From positions 1-64,000 of the forward strand of contig JAQNDB010000115.1 in assembly GCA_029204045.2 (NCBI GenBank): a DNA stretch of 64,000 nt, read 5' to 3'. Below the pieces are notes generated by a model. The model had not been told where the DNA came from, searched no databases, and was given only the letters and a program-made list of their open reading frames with translations. Both the position numbers and the translations under genes were made by a program. The DNA is from Tillandsia leiboldiana. Its lineage: Eukaryota; Streptophyta; Magnoliopsida; Poales; Bromeliaceae. Below, in pieces: positions 34,923 to 46,332 of the stretch. Every line of letters begins with the position of its first letter. Positions within the stretch are counted from its first letter, which is position 1.

Positions 34923-35164
34923 GGGTGGCTCTTTGAGCATCTTTCAACTATCCCACCTTATACCAACCAGGAGATTGTTCAAAATAAGAACTTTGAATAT
35001 AAATCTCCGAATGCTTCAACTAAAAATTCTCATAAAATATTTTCCACGCATCCATAACATGTGGTAGCTTCACACACAAACCGGACGACCGGGGTGGCAG
35101 CTCTTTCCTACATGTGGTGGTAGTTTTCACACTCCTTTCGGATGTAACTCTTTTCACATCTTTT
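34923..35164 (-). other. Conserved non-coding block, SB1 copy
   Basis: About 240 nt shared with SB2 (46092-46332) and SC (60811-61040), from AAAGATGTG to AAAGATGCTCAAAGAGCCAC in element direction. It has no ORF. See SC for details. Confidence 0.8.
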
Positions 35165-35584
35165 ACAATTCATTTATTTACCCTTGTAAGAATGCAATCT
35201 CTTACGTGAAAAATTAAATCCAAAATTTTAGTCTATCGGTTGTCTCACGTTTGTCACAATGAATTCACACAACTGAGATAGATTAAGCATCTAAAGATCA
35301 CACATGATTTCTAAAATTTGATGCTTATAATATCAAAAACTCCTATAATAAAGTATCTTCAGGATTATGATTATGGAGTAAAGTTGATAATCCATATAAA
35401 ATTAATTTGGAGTGAATAACCGTGAAGCCCTTTTTTTTTTTTTTATTCAATGCACTTGTTCGTTAAAATCCTTTTGTTCAAAAACAAAACATAAAAACGA
35501 AGAGCATTGAAAACATGTAATGCAGAGATTCAGAAAAATATGAAAGGAAAACCAATCAAAGCATTACATACAGTCATAAGCTAT

Positions 35585-37540
35585 TTAGAACTTAAGACAA
35601 GGAAAGATATCACCTTTCCGAATCCAAAATCGCTGGATTTTGGGTTGTCTTGATTCGTTGTGGCCGGGGGTTGTCCGCTTTGACTGTTGATCCACCTTAG
35701 GTCTTTGCCTCGCAATGATCCACTTGTATGATTGATGTTCTGGCTCGGACCTTTGGTGGGTTGAGTGAACTCCTTTAACTTGATGTGTCTTTTGATTCCG
35801 TTGAGTTCGCTCCGTAGATGAAGTTGCCGAAGAATTCTTCTTTCTCTTTTTCGGGCACGTCTTCACCAAATGTCCTTCAAGTCCACAAAGGTGACACATT
35901 CTTCCTTTCAATTTCATTGCGGAACTTGAAGCATGCACAGTTTGGTCCTTTTTAAATCCCAAACCAACCTTGCTTGTTTGACCTAATCCGCACATACAAT
36001 CTAGTTTCTTGGAAACGGTTGAAAGCCTTTGTATGTCGGATTTGAGTTCATGAACTTGCTTGGTCAATGCTTGGTTGGTGACATGAATCTCCTCAAACTG
36101 TTTTTCTAGAAAACCAATCTTGTCCATATATGATTTAGCGTTTGTCTCCGATTGGTTTAGCTTTTCTTGGAGGATTTTATTGTTATCCAATAAACGTCCT
36201 TGTTCCTCCTCGAGATCATGAAGTTTTATCTTTAAAGCTTGATTCTCGTCTTGAACTTCAAGTCGTTGCTTCCTCAACTTCTTAATATGTTTCGCCATCT
36301 TCTTTGATTCCGTAAGAAGTTGTTCATATGCCTCAACGAGTTCTTCTTCGTCCGACTCCCCCTCACTTGATGACTCTCCATCGGATGTTGATGTTTCATG
36401 CAAAATCAAAGGAATAGAGTCAGTGATTAAAGATGATAAACACAAATTAGAAGAGGGAATTTTAGAGGCATGAAAAGCAACGGCGTTTTCCTCTTTACTT
36501 GAGGTCGATTCATTAGAAGTAGAATCGTCCCAAGTTTTCGCTTGCAAAGCCTTCTTTTTATATGATTTCGGAGAAGGACAATCCGTTGAAATATGGCCGT
36601 AGCCTTTGCATCTATAACATCGGATTTCCCCTTCGAATTCATCTTTTTCCTTAGAAGGTTTTGCAAAGCTTTTGAGGTTAGAGGATTTAGAACCCGATGA
36701 TCCTTTAGATGGTTTCGTGGATGAAGATCCATCGGTTCGATTCTTCCAAAATTTCCGACGAAATTTCTTTGTGATCCGCGCCAATTGTTCTTCAAAATCG
36801 GCAAAAGAGATTTCATCGTCGGAACTTGATTCGCTATCTTCTTCCTTTGTTGATTTGAATGCAATACCTGTAAGCTTAGAAGAAGACTTGGAAGAAACTT
36901 GATTAGTAGGAAAAGTCATTTCATAAGTTTACAAGGCACCTACTAATTCCTCTACACTCATCTAATCCGGATGACTGACCGTTTCAATGGCGGTAACCTT
37001 TGCCCTAAACCGTTCCGAAAGAGTCCGAAGTATCTTTCTTACAATTTTCGACTCCGGGATCTTTTCTCCTAAATTAGCACATTTATTAATTACATCTTGA
37101 AGTCTAGTGTAATAATCTGTAAACAATTCATGCTCTTCCATATGAATAGAGTCAAATTGACTTGTAAGCATCTGGAGCTTTTGAATTTTTACAAGATTAG
37201 TACCCTCATGTGTAATTTTGAGAATATCCCAAATTTCCTTCGCGGTTTCACACGCGGAAATTCGTGTAAATTCAGTCGAGGAAAGAGAATTAAATAGAGC
37301 GTTCATACCTTTCCCACTGTAAGAAGATCTTTCAAATTCCTCTTTGGACCATCTAGAGCGAGGTTTTGGGGTAGTAGAATTTCCTACTTCCTCAACAGGA
37401 TGCACCCAACCATCTTCCACCGTTTGCCAAACTCGCTCATCAATTGAGATGAGAAAAGCTCACATCCGTACTTTCCAATACGCATAATTAGTCCCATCAA
37501 AAAGAGGAGGTCTATAAATATTACCACTTTCACCCAACAT
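35585..37540 (-). pseudogene. gag: SB1 gag with three in-frame stops
   Basis: The Sirevirus Gag, starting at ATG 37540 (LFDGTNYAYWKVRM). Compared with SB2 it has stops at codon 27 (TGA, 37462-37460), at 36964-36962 (TAG after SHPD) and at 36931-36929 (TAA where SB2 has Gln). The downstream frame 36919-35585 is open and carries the first zinc knuckle (C101-C104-H109-C114 of that frame), a long coiled coil, and a second knuckle (CHLCGLEGHLVKTC). It ends FWIRKGDIFPCLKF at the point where SC continues into protease. No functional Gag can be made from it. Confidence 0.88.
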
Positions 37541-37560
37541 GATAGATAAACCTAAAACCC

Positions 37561-37573
37561 TCTCTGATACCAA
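37561..37573 (-). other. SB1 primer-binding site
   Basis: Minus strand TTGGTATCAGAGA, one mismatch at the end relative to the TTGGTATCAGAGC of SB2. Confidence 0.82.
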
Positions 37574-37574
37574 T

Positions 37575-38881
37575 TGTAGGTTTTTATAGGATCCACAAGG
37601 ATCTAAATAGGTACTATCAAACAACTAGAGGGGGGGTGAATAGGTGTAATACTTAAAAAACTCAATCTCAGTGCAAAATAAAAATCAATGCGGAAAATAA
37701 AAATAGCACACCGAGATATACGTGGAAACTCCAATCCAGGAGAAAAACCACGGGACCAACACGCAATAACAATCCAATAAGAATAGAAGAATAACAAGGT
37801 GATTACCGACTCCACGGACTCAAAACCCTCCTTCAACTTCTTCGGACCTTGCGCTCACCGATTGGATGTCCACGCAATAACAATCCACTAAGAAAAGAAG
37901 AATAACAAGGTGATTACCGTCTCCACGGATTCAACCCCTCCTTCAACTTCTTCGGACCTTGCGCTCCACCGATTGCACGTCCACTGCACACGTTCGAATC
38001 CACGAACGCCACTCGAATCCACGAGCACACGTTTCGAATCCACGAAACGCCTTCAGCACACCGAATCCACGATGCCACGTCGAATCCACGACGCAAACTC
38101 AGCCGATAAGAATATTGGCTTCGATGGTGATCCTTTGCTTAGATTCTCATTGAGGAACCGTAGAAGAAATCTCTAAGCAAAGACTAGATCAATTCGACAA
38201 AAGATATGTTCTTGAAAGAACCGTCGAATTGACCTAAAAGAGGCGAAAGAGAAGAACGGTAAAAACCAGCCTCTAGGGTTGCTCTCGAGTGTTTCTGAAT
38301 TGATCGGTATTAGTCACCCTCGTCGAGAAACCCTAAGTATCTATTTATAACCCTTGGAAAAAGATAAAAGTCAGTTTAGTAATTTTATCCCGATAGGGCA
38401 TTGTGTACCGGTACCAAATAACGTGTTCCGGTACGCAATGGTGCAAACACAGATTTTTGTATTGTGTTCCGGTACGCGAGTCTGTGTTCCGGTACGCAAT
38501 GCAAATTACAGAAAATTCTGTGTCGGGTTAGAGGAACTCAAAGTGTGGTTCCGGTACGCAATATAAAAACTGATTTTTCCAAGATAAACTTTATCCAAAA
38601 CAAACCAAGTACCGGAATCCAAACTTAAATTAAGTTGTAAGTTAAAACCAAGTTCCTAAAACCAAGTCTAAACCGGTTTTCATTAATTTCCTGTTTCCAA
38701 TGATTATAAACGAACTTTAATCACCATGATTTAATTTAATCATACCTGAGTGTTATCTTGAGCTCATGTTGAATCTTCAATGAGTCTTCGAAGGCTGATT
38801 TGACAATTTGATCCCTTTAAGACTCCGACTCAACTCACTGACTTGACTCACGAAATATGCCAATACCAAAAAGCCGTAACA
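37575..38881 (-). repeat. SB1 5' LTR (1307 bp)
   Basis: Complement of TGTTACGG ... CCTACA. It holds the 111-bp duplicate (37761-37983), hairpins (about 37989-38100), a TATA complement near 38340 and the palindrome array (about 38400-38615). It is intact where the 3' LTR holds S1. Confidence 0.92.
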
Positions 38882-39115
38882 CTAGGGGTATGTCAGAAAA
38901 TGAGGAGTATAGCAACCACCCACCTCGATCGCTAAATCCAAGTCCGAATAGTGCTCTGGCCCAAAAGATCAACCGCCGGATCACTGTACAACAATATCCC
39001 CAACATACACACAGATAAGCACACAAGTATCCAAATACAAGCTGTCCAGAATTTAGTCCCAAAGATGCTCTGTTTTTACCTGCGAGATGGAGACCAAAAG
39101 TTCTTGAAAAATTGC
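38882..39115 (-). repeat. T4 solo LTR, middle segment
   Basis: 234 bases of T4 between SB1 and SB2. It begins with the CTAGG flank of SB1 and ends ATTGC, the SB2 target. Confidence 0.85.
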
Positions 39116-39449
39116 TGTTACGGCATTTTGGTGTTGGCATATTTCGTGAGTCAAGTCAGTGAGTTGAGTCGGAGTCTTAAAGGGATCAAATTGTCAATCA
39201 GCAATCAAAGACTTAGAGAAGATTCAACAAGAGCTCAAGTTGACACTCAGTGTCTTGAGTCTTGAAGATTGAAGTTGAAGAATTGTGGATCTTATAGATC
39301 AATCTCAAGGAAATTGGATTCGGAATGCTTAGGTACGTTTAACTAAATAATTTTGGTGATCCGAATTCTTTTGAGTGGTTTAGAAACACTTGGATAAGTT
39401 TTCATTGCATTTAAATCAAAAACTGGTGTTCGGACTTGTTCAGGATCCG

Positions 39450-39675
39450 GATCAGAACCAGCGATCCGGATCCCGAAGGTTGTTGCTTCATACAATACTC
39501 CGATCCGGATCCAAGCAAATTCTGATCCGGATCCCGAATGTTAAGTTTTCTGAATTGTATGAACGATCCGGATCAGGCAATCCGATCCGGATCCCGAACC
39601 TTGTTTTTTCTGGAATAGCCTGACTCGTTACGACGATCCGGATCACAGTAAATCCGATCCGGATCGCCGTCCTGA
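39450..39675 (+). promoter_or_regulatory. SB2 5' LTR palindrome array (GATCCGGATC type)
   Basis: Eight ATCCGGAT sites in pairs, TCCGGA starts mostly 19 bp apart, with CCCGAA after the second site of several pairs. The array ends about 57 bp before the TATA box. Confidence 0.72.
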
Positions 39676-39731
39676 AAATTTCCAGATAAGGTAAGTTTTT
39701 GATTCTTATCTCTTTCCAAAGGTTTCTAAAC

Positions 39732-39739
39732 TATAAATA
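39732..39739 (+). promoter_or_regulatory. TATA box of SB2 5' LTR
   Basis: TATAAATA in AAACTATAAATAGACA; the sister box is at 47904. Confidence 0.72.
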
Positions 39740-39989
39740 GACATTTAGGGTTTCTCAAAAACGTGGGGAGCACGGCCGATTATTTTATAAAACACTTGAG
39801 AGCAACCCTAGAGGCTAGGTTTTTATCGTTCTTCTTTATAGCCTCTTTTAGGTCAATTCGATGGTTCTTTCAAGAACATATCTTTTGTCGAATTGATCTA
39901 ATCTTTGCTTAGAGATTTTTCCCATGGATCTTCATTGATAATCTAAGCAAAGGATCACCATTGAAGTCAATATTCTTATCGACTGAGTT

Positions 39990-40095
39990 TGCGTCGTGGA
40001 TTCGACGTGGCATCGTGGATTCTGTGTGCTAAAGGCGTTTCGTGGATTCGAAACGTGTGCTCGTGGATTCGAGTGGCGTTCGTGGATTCGAACGT
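39990..40095 (+). other. SB2 5' LTR mini-hairpin array
   Basis: Five inverted repeats around TGGATT, the same set as SB1. The second reads CATCG/CTGTG here but CATCG/CGGTG in the 3' LTR, so this copy has lost one pair. Confidence 0.78.
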
Positions 40096-40109
40096 GCGCA
40101 GTGGACGTG

Positions 40110-40331
40110 CAAACGGTGGAGCGCGAGGTCCGAAGAAATTGAAGGAGGGGTTAAATCCGTGGAGACGGTAATCACCTTGTTATTCTTCCTTTCTTAGGGG
40201 ATTGTTATTGCGTGGACATCCAACCGGTCAGCGCAAGGTCCGAAGAAGCTGAAGGAGGGGTTGAGTCCGTGGAGTCGGTAATCACCTTGTTATTCTTCTA
40301 TTCTTAGTGGATTGTTATTGCGTGTTGGTCC
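40110..40331. repeat. 111-bp tandem duplicate in SB2 5' LTR
   Basis: Units begin CAAACGGTGGAGCG and CAACCGGTCAGCG, 111 bp apart, both with AAGGAGGGGTT and GGTAATCACCTTG. Confidence 0.88.
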
Positions 40332-40518
40332 CGTGGTTTTTCTCCTGGATTGGAGTTTCCACGTAAATCTCGGTGTGCTGTTTTTATTTTCCGCATTGGT
40401 TTTTATTTTGCACTGAGATTTGGTTTTATAAGTATTACACCTATTCACCCCCCCTCTAGTTGTTTGATAGTACCTATTTAGATCCTCGTGAATCCTTAAT
40501 TTATATAAAAACTTACAA

Positions 40519-40531
40519 TTGGTATCAGAGC
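40519..40531 (+). other. SB2 primer-binding site
   Basis: TTGGTATCAGAGC one base after the LTR, complementary to initiator tRNA-Met. Confidence 0.9.
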
Positions 40532-40551
40532 GGGTTTTAGGTTTATCTATC

Positions 40552-41726
40552 ATGTCGGGTGAAAGTGGTAATATTTATAGACCTCCTCTTTTTGATGGGA
40601 CTAATTATGCTTATTGGAAAGTGCGGATGAGAGCTTTTCTCATCGCAATTGATGAGCGGGTATGGCAATCCGTGGAATACGGTTGGGTGCATCCTGTTGA
40701 GGAAGTAGGAAATTCTACTGCCCCAAAACCTCGCTCTAGATGGTCCAAAGAGGAATTTGAAAGATCTTCTTACAATGGGAAAGGTATGAACGCTCTTTTT
40801 AATTCTCTTTCCTCGACTGAATTTACACGAATTTCCGCGTGTGAAACCGCGAAGGAAATTTGGGATATCCTCAAAATTACACATGAAGGTACTAATCTTG
40901 TAAAAATTCAAAAGCTCCAGATGCTTACAAGTCAATTTGACTCTATTCATATGGAAGAGCATGAATTGTTTACAGATTATTACACAAGACTTCAAGATAT
41001 AATCAATACTTGTGCTAATTTAGGAGAAAAGATCCCGGAGTCGAGAATTGTAAGAAAGATACTTCGGACTCTTCCGGAACGGTTTAGCGCAAAGGTTACC
41101 GCCATTGAAACCGTTAGTCATCCGGATGAGATGAGTGTAGAGGAATTAGTAGGCGCTTTGCAAACTTATGAAATGACTTTTCCTACTAATCAAGTTTCTT
41201 CCAAGTCTTCTTCTAAGCTTACAGGTATTGCATTCAAATCAACAAAGGAAGAAGATAGCGAATCGAGTTCCGACGATGAAATCTCTTTTGCCGATTTTGA
41301 AGAACAATTGGCGCGGATCACAAAGAAATTTCGTCGGAAATTTTGGAAGAATCGAACCGATGGATCTTCATCCACGAAATCATCTAAAGGATCATCGGGT
41401 TCTAAATCCTCTAAACTCAAAAGCTTTGCAAAACCTTCCAAAGAAAAAGAAAAAGATGATTTCGAAGGGGAAATCCAATGCTATAGATGCAAAGGCTACG
41501 GCCATTTTTCAACGGAATGTCCTTCTAAGAAATCATATAAAAAGAAGGCTTTGCAAGCAAAAACTTGGGACGATTCTACTTCCAATGAATCAACCTCAAG
41601 TAAAGAGGAAAAAGAAAAAATCGTTGCTTCTCATGCCTCTCAAATTCCCTCTTCTAATTTGTGTTTATCATCTTTAGTTACTGACTCTACTCCTTTGATT
41701 TTGTATGAAACATCAACATCCGGCGG
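40552..41726 (+). CDS. gag: SB2 gag, 5' part (interrupted by S2)
   Basis: Starts at ATG 40552 (MSGESGNIYRPPLFDGTNYA), a start typical of Sirevirus Gag. About 390 residues are open to the S2 insertion: an N-terminal DUF4219/UBN2-like gag core (WDILKITHEGTNLVKIQKL, LRTLPERF), a Ser/Lys-rich region and a CCHC knuckle (CYRCKGYGHFSTEC). It has none of the three stops of SB1, so this gag was probably open before S2 inserted. Gag would form particles that package element RNA. The frame runs 73 bases into S2 before a stop. Confidence 0.88.
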
Positions 41727-43910
41727 TGTCACGCCCCGGGGTGATACTGCGCCCCGGCTTGCTAACAGATCCGCCGCCCATACGGGAAGCCCCGTATAGG
41801 CGTAGCGACTAACCTGCAAAGAAACATCTACACTAGCAGATATCAGAGCTGAAAGAGAAAAAGCTGGAATAAAATACATAAAATAAAACTACAACTCACA
41901 AATATACAGACCAACCTCACCAGAATACAGGAGTCTCTCAGAAAAGCAGGAAAGAAAGGTACAACTCAAAACCTCACTACAAAAGTCACTCGACATAACA
42001 CACACCAAAATAGTACTGGGGTACATCTACTCACACACTGAAGATGTCAGGAGGGGATCTATCTCGCGACTCCCTTACCTCGGTCAGAAGGAGCTGGATC
42101 AGCAACAGGAGCTGCAGGAACCGGAGCAGAAGTCCCTGGGGAGAAGACACCACGACGGGTGTGAGAACTACATCCCACAGTAGTTCTCAGTGGGTGCCGC
42201 CAACAAGCCCGACGGTCTGCCCACTAAGTCTACCAGAGGCATAAAGTAACATATGCAGTGCTGTATGGAAAGCTGGGGAAAAATAACTCTACAGCTACTA
42301 TGCCTCTAACTAGATGCTCAAAAGTGGAACAGAAAGACATGATGCCACAACTAACTCTCCTCCCTGATCACCCAATCTAAACTGACTGCCTCATCGGGTC
42401 CAGTCAAACCTGCGCCAACCTACTGCCGTTACGTCCCGGAGGAGCGGTCTTACGTAGGGCGTCCATGGCTGCCAACAAAAGCACAGCCAGAGGGACAAAA
42501 GCAACAACAAGTCGCGAAAGAACATCTCAAACTCACGCCGGTACAACAACCCGGTCTCGCCTACTCCGGAGTGGCACTCGAGGGGAGCGACCCACTCGAG
42601 TCAAAGTAACCCATAAGTATCTCAGTAAAGTATCTCTGTAAAGCTCAAATGTGGCTCATGCAGGCTATGATCCAATCCTCGATCAACAAGATCGACTACC
42701 AAACAAATCACTGACTCACTCACTGGCTGGAATCTACACAGCTGAGACTCACTGTCTCTCTGACAGTTTCCAAGAACCCAGATCTACCATCACTATCACT
42801 CTCCCAAAGAAATCAGATCTACAGACTGCTATCAACTCCACTCGGTCCCCAGACACGAGTGCAAATGCATCCCACAACCACCCGACCTCTCGGCCCACAA
42901 CTCGGGCGAGGAAAAGCTAAGTCCATAGTGAAATGAAGTATCGTGATGTGGAATGTCTAGAGCAATAAAAACCTAGCCCAAGTTGGAGTTTTCTACAGAC
43001 TGGCTGAACATGATACATATGACAGGGGTGCTAGGTCAAGTTCCAAGATTTCACTACTTAACATAGAGTAGGAATCAAAAGATTCAACAACTGATATACA
43101 AGATACAACATACAGTTTTACACATGCTAATACTCCAATTTCTAACATGCATGATTCTACACACATAGAATTAGTACACAGTCCAGAGTTCTTGGAAGCA
43201 AGGTCACCCACCTGAAAGTGCTAACTGCCCGGAATCGTACAGCTGAGAAAGCCCAAAACAGTCAAATCACAAGTCCCACCAAGCCAACAACACGGTAGAA
43301 GTGCTCACAACCTCCTGGGTACAAACATACACCAAAATTACACTTTAATCCACAAGAATTCCACATTCCCAAAATCTGTGGTGAACAGTCCCATTAACAC
43401 GAAATTTTCACCTGAAAAACCTCCTCCAAAAATTCCAATAAAAATATGACAGCGATCCTCGCGAAGAGTAGATGTCGATAGAGTCCTGAAACGTCGAATT
43501 CCGATGTCCGGATGAGGAGATAAAAATCCGACAAACAGGTGCTGTCCAAATCAACCAACAGTCGCAAAGGGGGTTAAAATGTACCCAGAACCCCATAAAA
43601 AGCTCGGATCCAGAAAAAGTGTCCAACACGGAAAATGTATATTTACCTCTTACGAAACCGTCACCGCAGAAATCGTCCAAAAATAACGTCGGGGTAGCCC
43701 GGTAGACCTCCCAGACTAAACTGCGACGGAAAAGGGACTCCAACAGTAAATCGTCGCTCCGCACCCCGATGCAGAAGTCGCCGTCGTCGCGGCCTCCAAA
43801 AATCCTGAGCTTTCGCCAAAAGATGCACAAGAGGGAGAGAAAGAAAATTGGTGTAGGGCTCAAGGGCTAAAGCTCTCGGGAAAAGCCTCTAAAACGAGCC
43901 CCAAGGGGCC

Positions 43911-43918
43911 TATTTATA
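43911..43918 (-). promoter_or_regulatory. TATA box of solo LTR S2
   Basis: Minus strand TATAAATA in GGCCTATAAATAGGCCCC. Confidence 0.6.
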
Positions 43919-44044
43919 GGCCTCACCCGAAATCAGCCCAAAAAGACAAGTCAATGGGCTTTCGGGCCCAACTTTCGGGCGCCCGGTACTTTCGGGCGGC
44001 TACAGTGTTGGGCCGGCCCAACACTGTTCACGCCCGAAACCTCC

Positions 44045-44555
44045 TGGTGCCGCCACGTGGCCCGCCGAACAGCAAACAGCTATTCGGGCCACTCCCAGGC
44101 TGCCACGTGGCCCGCCCCCGCACAGGAAGGCGGTTGGCGCCCGCCAATCAGGCGGTGACACGTGGCCGCCCGGTTGACCCGCCAGCCGGTCGGCGGCCCC
44201 ACCGGACGCGCGGCATGGCCCCGTCGTGCGCACGCGCCCCGAGGCGCCAGCCCAGGCCCCGTGCACCGCGCACGGTACGCCCGCGAATCAGAGGGTGACA
44301 CGTGTCCCCTACACCCGGTCCACGCATTCCACTTCGGAATTCCGTGGACCGCGCCGCGTGCACCGACCAACCGGAGGCTGCCACGTGCCCCCGCCTTGGT
44401 CCATGCACCGCCGCGCTCACCCGGTAGACCGCGCGCCTTGCGCCCGCCAATCAGGCGGTGCCACGTGTCCATGCGCCGGGTCTGTGCACCCCGCCGCGCA
44501 GCTCTGTGGACCGCGCATCCTGAACCGGCCAATGACAGGCCGCCACGTGGCATCC
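44045..44555 (-). promoter_or_regulatory. CCAAT/G-box modules in solo LTR S2
   Basis: Modules repeated every 80-140 bases pair a CCAAT-like word with a G-box about 10 bases away: CCAATCAGGCGGTGACACGT near 44146, then variants near 44286, 44364, 44448 and 44529. GTGGACCGCG words lie between them. This is the clearest example of the module seen in all Tekay LTRs here. Confidence 0.6.
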
Positions 44556-44882
44556 CGGCGGTCTACGGCCCCTCCCATGCACCATTTTCCACTAAAAACT
44601 TCCGGGAGTCCGTTTTTGGGCATCCGGACTCAGAAACAAACAAGCAAATAGCCGTTTTCAAGCGTTTTTCCGTGCCGAATCCATTTCCGACCTCTGTTGG
44701 GCCTAATTCTTTTCCGAAATTTCGACAAACTCAGCCGAAGGCCTACACAGCTAATAATAACACACAGGGTCCATCTGTGACATCCCATTGATGCACAATG
44801 GGCCAGATACACCAACACTAGGTGCTCTAACAGTGGATTCATCGGAAGAACGCTGCATGGGAATTAGGGCCACTACAGGCGG

Positions 44883-45609
44883 AGAGTCATCAAGTGAGGG
44901 GGAGTCGGACGAAGAAGAACTCGTTGAGGCATACCAACAACTTCTTGGGGAATCAAAGAAGATGACCAAGCATATCAAGAAGTTGAGGAAGCAGCGACTT
45001 GAAATTCAAGACGAGAATCATGCTTTAAAGATAAAACTTCATGATCTCGAGGAGGAACAAGGACTTTTATTGAATAACAATAAAATCCTCCAAGAAAAGC
45101 TAAACCAATCGGAGACAAACGCTAAATCATATATGGACAAGATTGGTTTTCTAGAAAAACAGTTTGAAGAAATTCATGTCACCAACCAAGCTTTGACCAA
45201 GCAAGTTCATGAACTCAAATCCGACATACAAAGGCTTTCAACCGTTTCCAAGAAACTAGATTGTATGTGCGGATTAGGTCAATCAAGCAAGGTTGGTTTG
45301 GGATTTAAAAAGAACCAAACTGTGAATGCTTCAAGTTCCACAATGAAATTAAAAGGAAGAACTTGTCACTTATGTGGACTTGAAGGACATTTGGTGAAGA
45401 ATTGCCCGAAAAAGAGAAAGAAGAGTCCTTCGGCAACTTCATCTACCGAGCGAACTCAACGGAATCAAAAGACACATCAAGTCAAACGAGTTCACTCTAC
45501 CCACCAAAGGTCCGAGCCACAACATCGATCATACAAGTGGATCATTGCGAGGCAAAGACCTAAGGTGGATCAACAGTCAAAGCGGACAACCCCCGGCCAC
45601 AACGAATAA
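44883..45609 (+). CDS. gag: SB2 gag, 3' part
   Basis: Resumes Gag after S2: an acidic start (ESSSEGESDEEELVEAYQQL), a long predicted coiled coil (about 100 residues of Lys/Glu/Leu heptads), then a second CCHC knuckle (CHLCGLEGHLVKNC) and a basic tail. It stops at TAA 45607-45609, where SB1 has Ser and continues for about 20 residues. The sequence beyond still matches that tail (IQRFWIRKGDIFPCL in SB1). Protease would follow in a complete element but is deleted. Confidence 0.85.
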
Positions 45610-46091
45610 AGACAACCCAAAATCCAGCGATTTTGGATTCGGAAAGGTGATATCTTTCCTTGTCTTAAGTTTTAAATTGCTTTTGACTGTATGTAATGCT
45701 TTGATTGGTTTTCCTTTCATATCTTTCTTAATCTTTGCATTACATATTTTTCAATGCTCTTTGTTTTTATACTTTGTTTTTGAACAAAAGGGTTTTTAAT
45801 GAACAAGTGCATTGAATAAAAAGGGCTTCACGTTCATTCACTCCAAATTAATTTTATATGGATTATCAACTTTACTCCATAATCATAATCTTGAAGATAC
45901 TTCATTATAGGAGTTTTTGATAGTTATAAGCATCAAATTTTAGAAATCATGTGTGATCTTAAGATGCTTAATCTATCTCGGTTGTGTGAATTCATTGTGA
46001 TAAATGTGAGACAACCGATAGGCTAAGATTTGGGATTTAATTCTTTCACGTAAGAGATTGCATTCTTACAAGGGTAAATAAATGAATTATA
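45610..46091 (+). other. SB2 post-gag region at the pol deletion junction
   Basis: About 480 bases with no gene. It starts with the gag tail and passes directly into 3'-interior sequence (ATTCACTCCAAATTAATTTT), the same junction as in SB1 (about 35585-35400). Confidence 0.7.
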
Positions 46092-46332
46092 AAAGATGTG
46101 GAAAGAGTTACATCCGAAAGGAGTGTGAAAACTACCACCACATGTAGGAAAGAGCTGCCACCCCGGTCGTCCGGTTTGTGTGTGAAGCTACCACATGTTA
46201 TGGATGCTTGGAAAATATTTTATGAGAATTTTTTAGTTGAAGTTTTTGGAGATTTATATTCAAAGTTCTTATTTTGAACAATCTCCTGGTTGGTATAAGG
46301 TGGGTTAGTTGAAAGATGCTCAAAGAGCCACC
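46092..46332 (+). other. Conserved non-coding block, SB2 copy
   Basis: Shares GAAAGAGTTACATCC, GGAGTGTGAAAACTACCAC, AGCTACCACATGT, GGTTGGTATAAGGTGGG and AAAGATGCTCAAAGAGCCAC with SC, in order and with similar spacing. Confidence 0.82.

Larger units (their letters stand above)
26407..38881 (-). mobile_element. SB1: pol-less Sirevirus derivative with gag relic and env-like ORF
   Basis: Minus-strand element in T4. Flanks are CTTGG (26402-26406) and CTAGG (38882-38886), a TSD with one mismatch. The LTRs are 1307 bp each: 37575-38881 (5') and 26407-27511 plus 31616-31817 (3', split by solo LTR S1). In element order the interior holds the PBS, a gag with three stops, a conserved non-coding block, a promoter-like region with leader intron, an intact 454-residue env-like ORF and a run of PPT-like repeats. 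Protease, integrase, RT and RNase H are absent, with the same junction as in SB2. I see only about six LTR differences, so it moved recently and needed enzymes from elsewhere. Confidence 0.9.
39116..40517 (+). repeat. SB2 5' LTR (1402 bp)
   Basis: TGTTACGGCATT ... AAAACTTACA. In order: palindrome array, TATA box (39732), hairpin array and 111-bp duplicate (40110-40331). Confidence 0.93.
41727..44877 (-). mobile_element. S2: Tekay-type solo LTR (3.15 kb) inside SB2 gag
   Basis: Begins TGTCACGCCCCGGGG and ends GCCACTACA, flanked by GGCGG (41722-41726 and 44878-44882). On the minus strand it starts TGTAGTGGCCC like the T1 LTR and shares CCCAAAAACGGA with it. It has a TATA complement at 43911 and a G-box/CCAAT zone at 44045-44555. 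It has one copy of the 41-bp unit that is triplicated in T2. No coding content. Confidence 0.92.
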
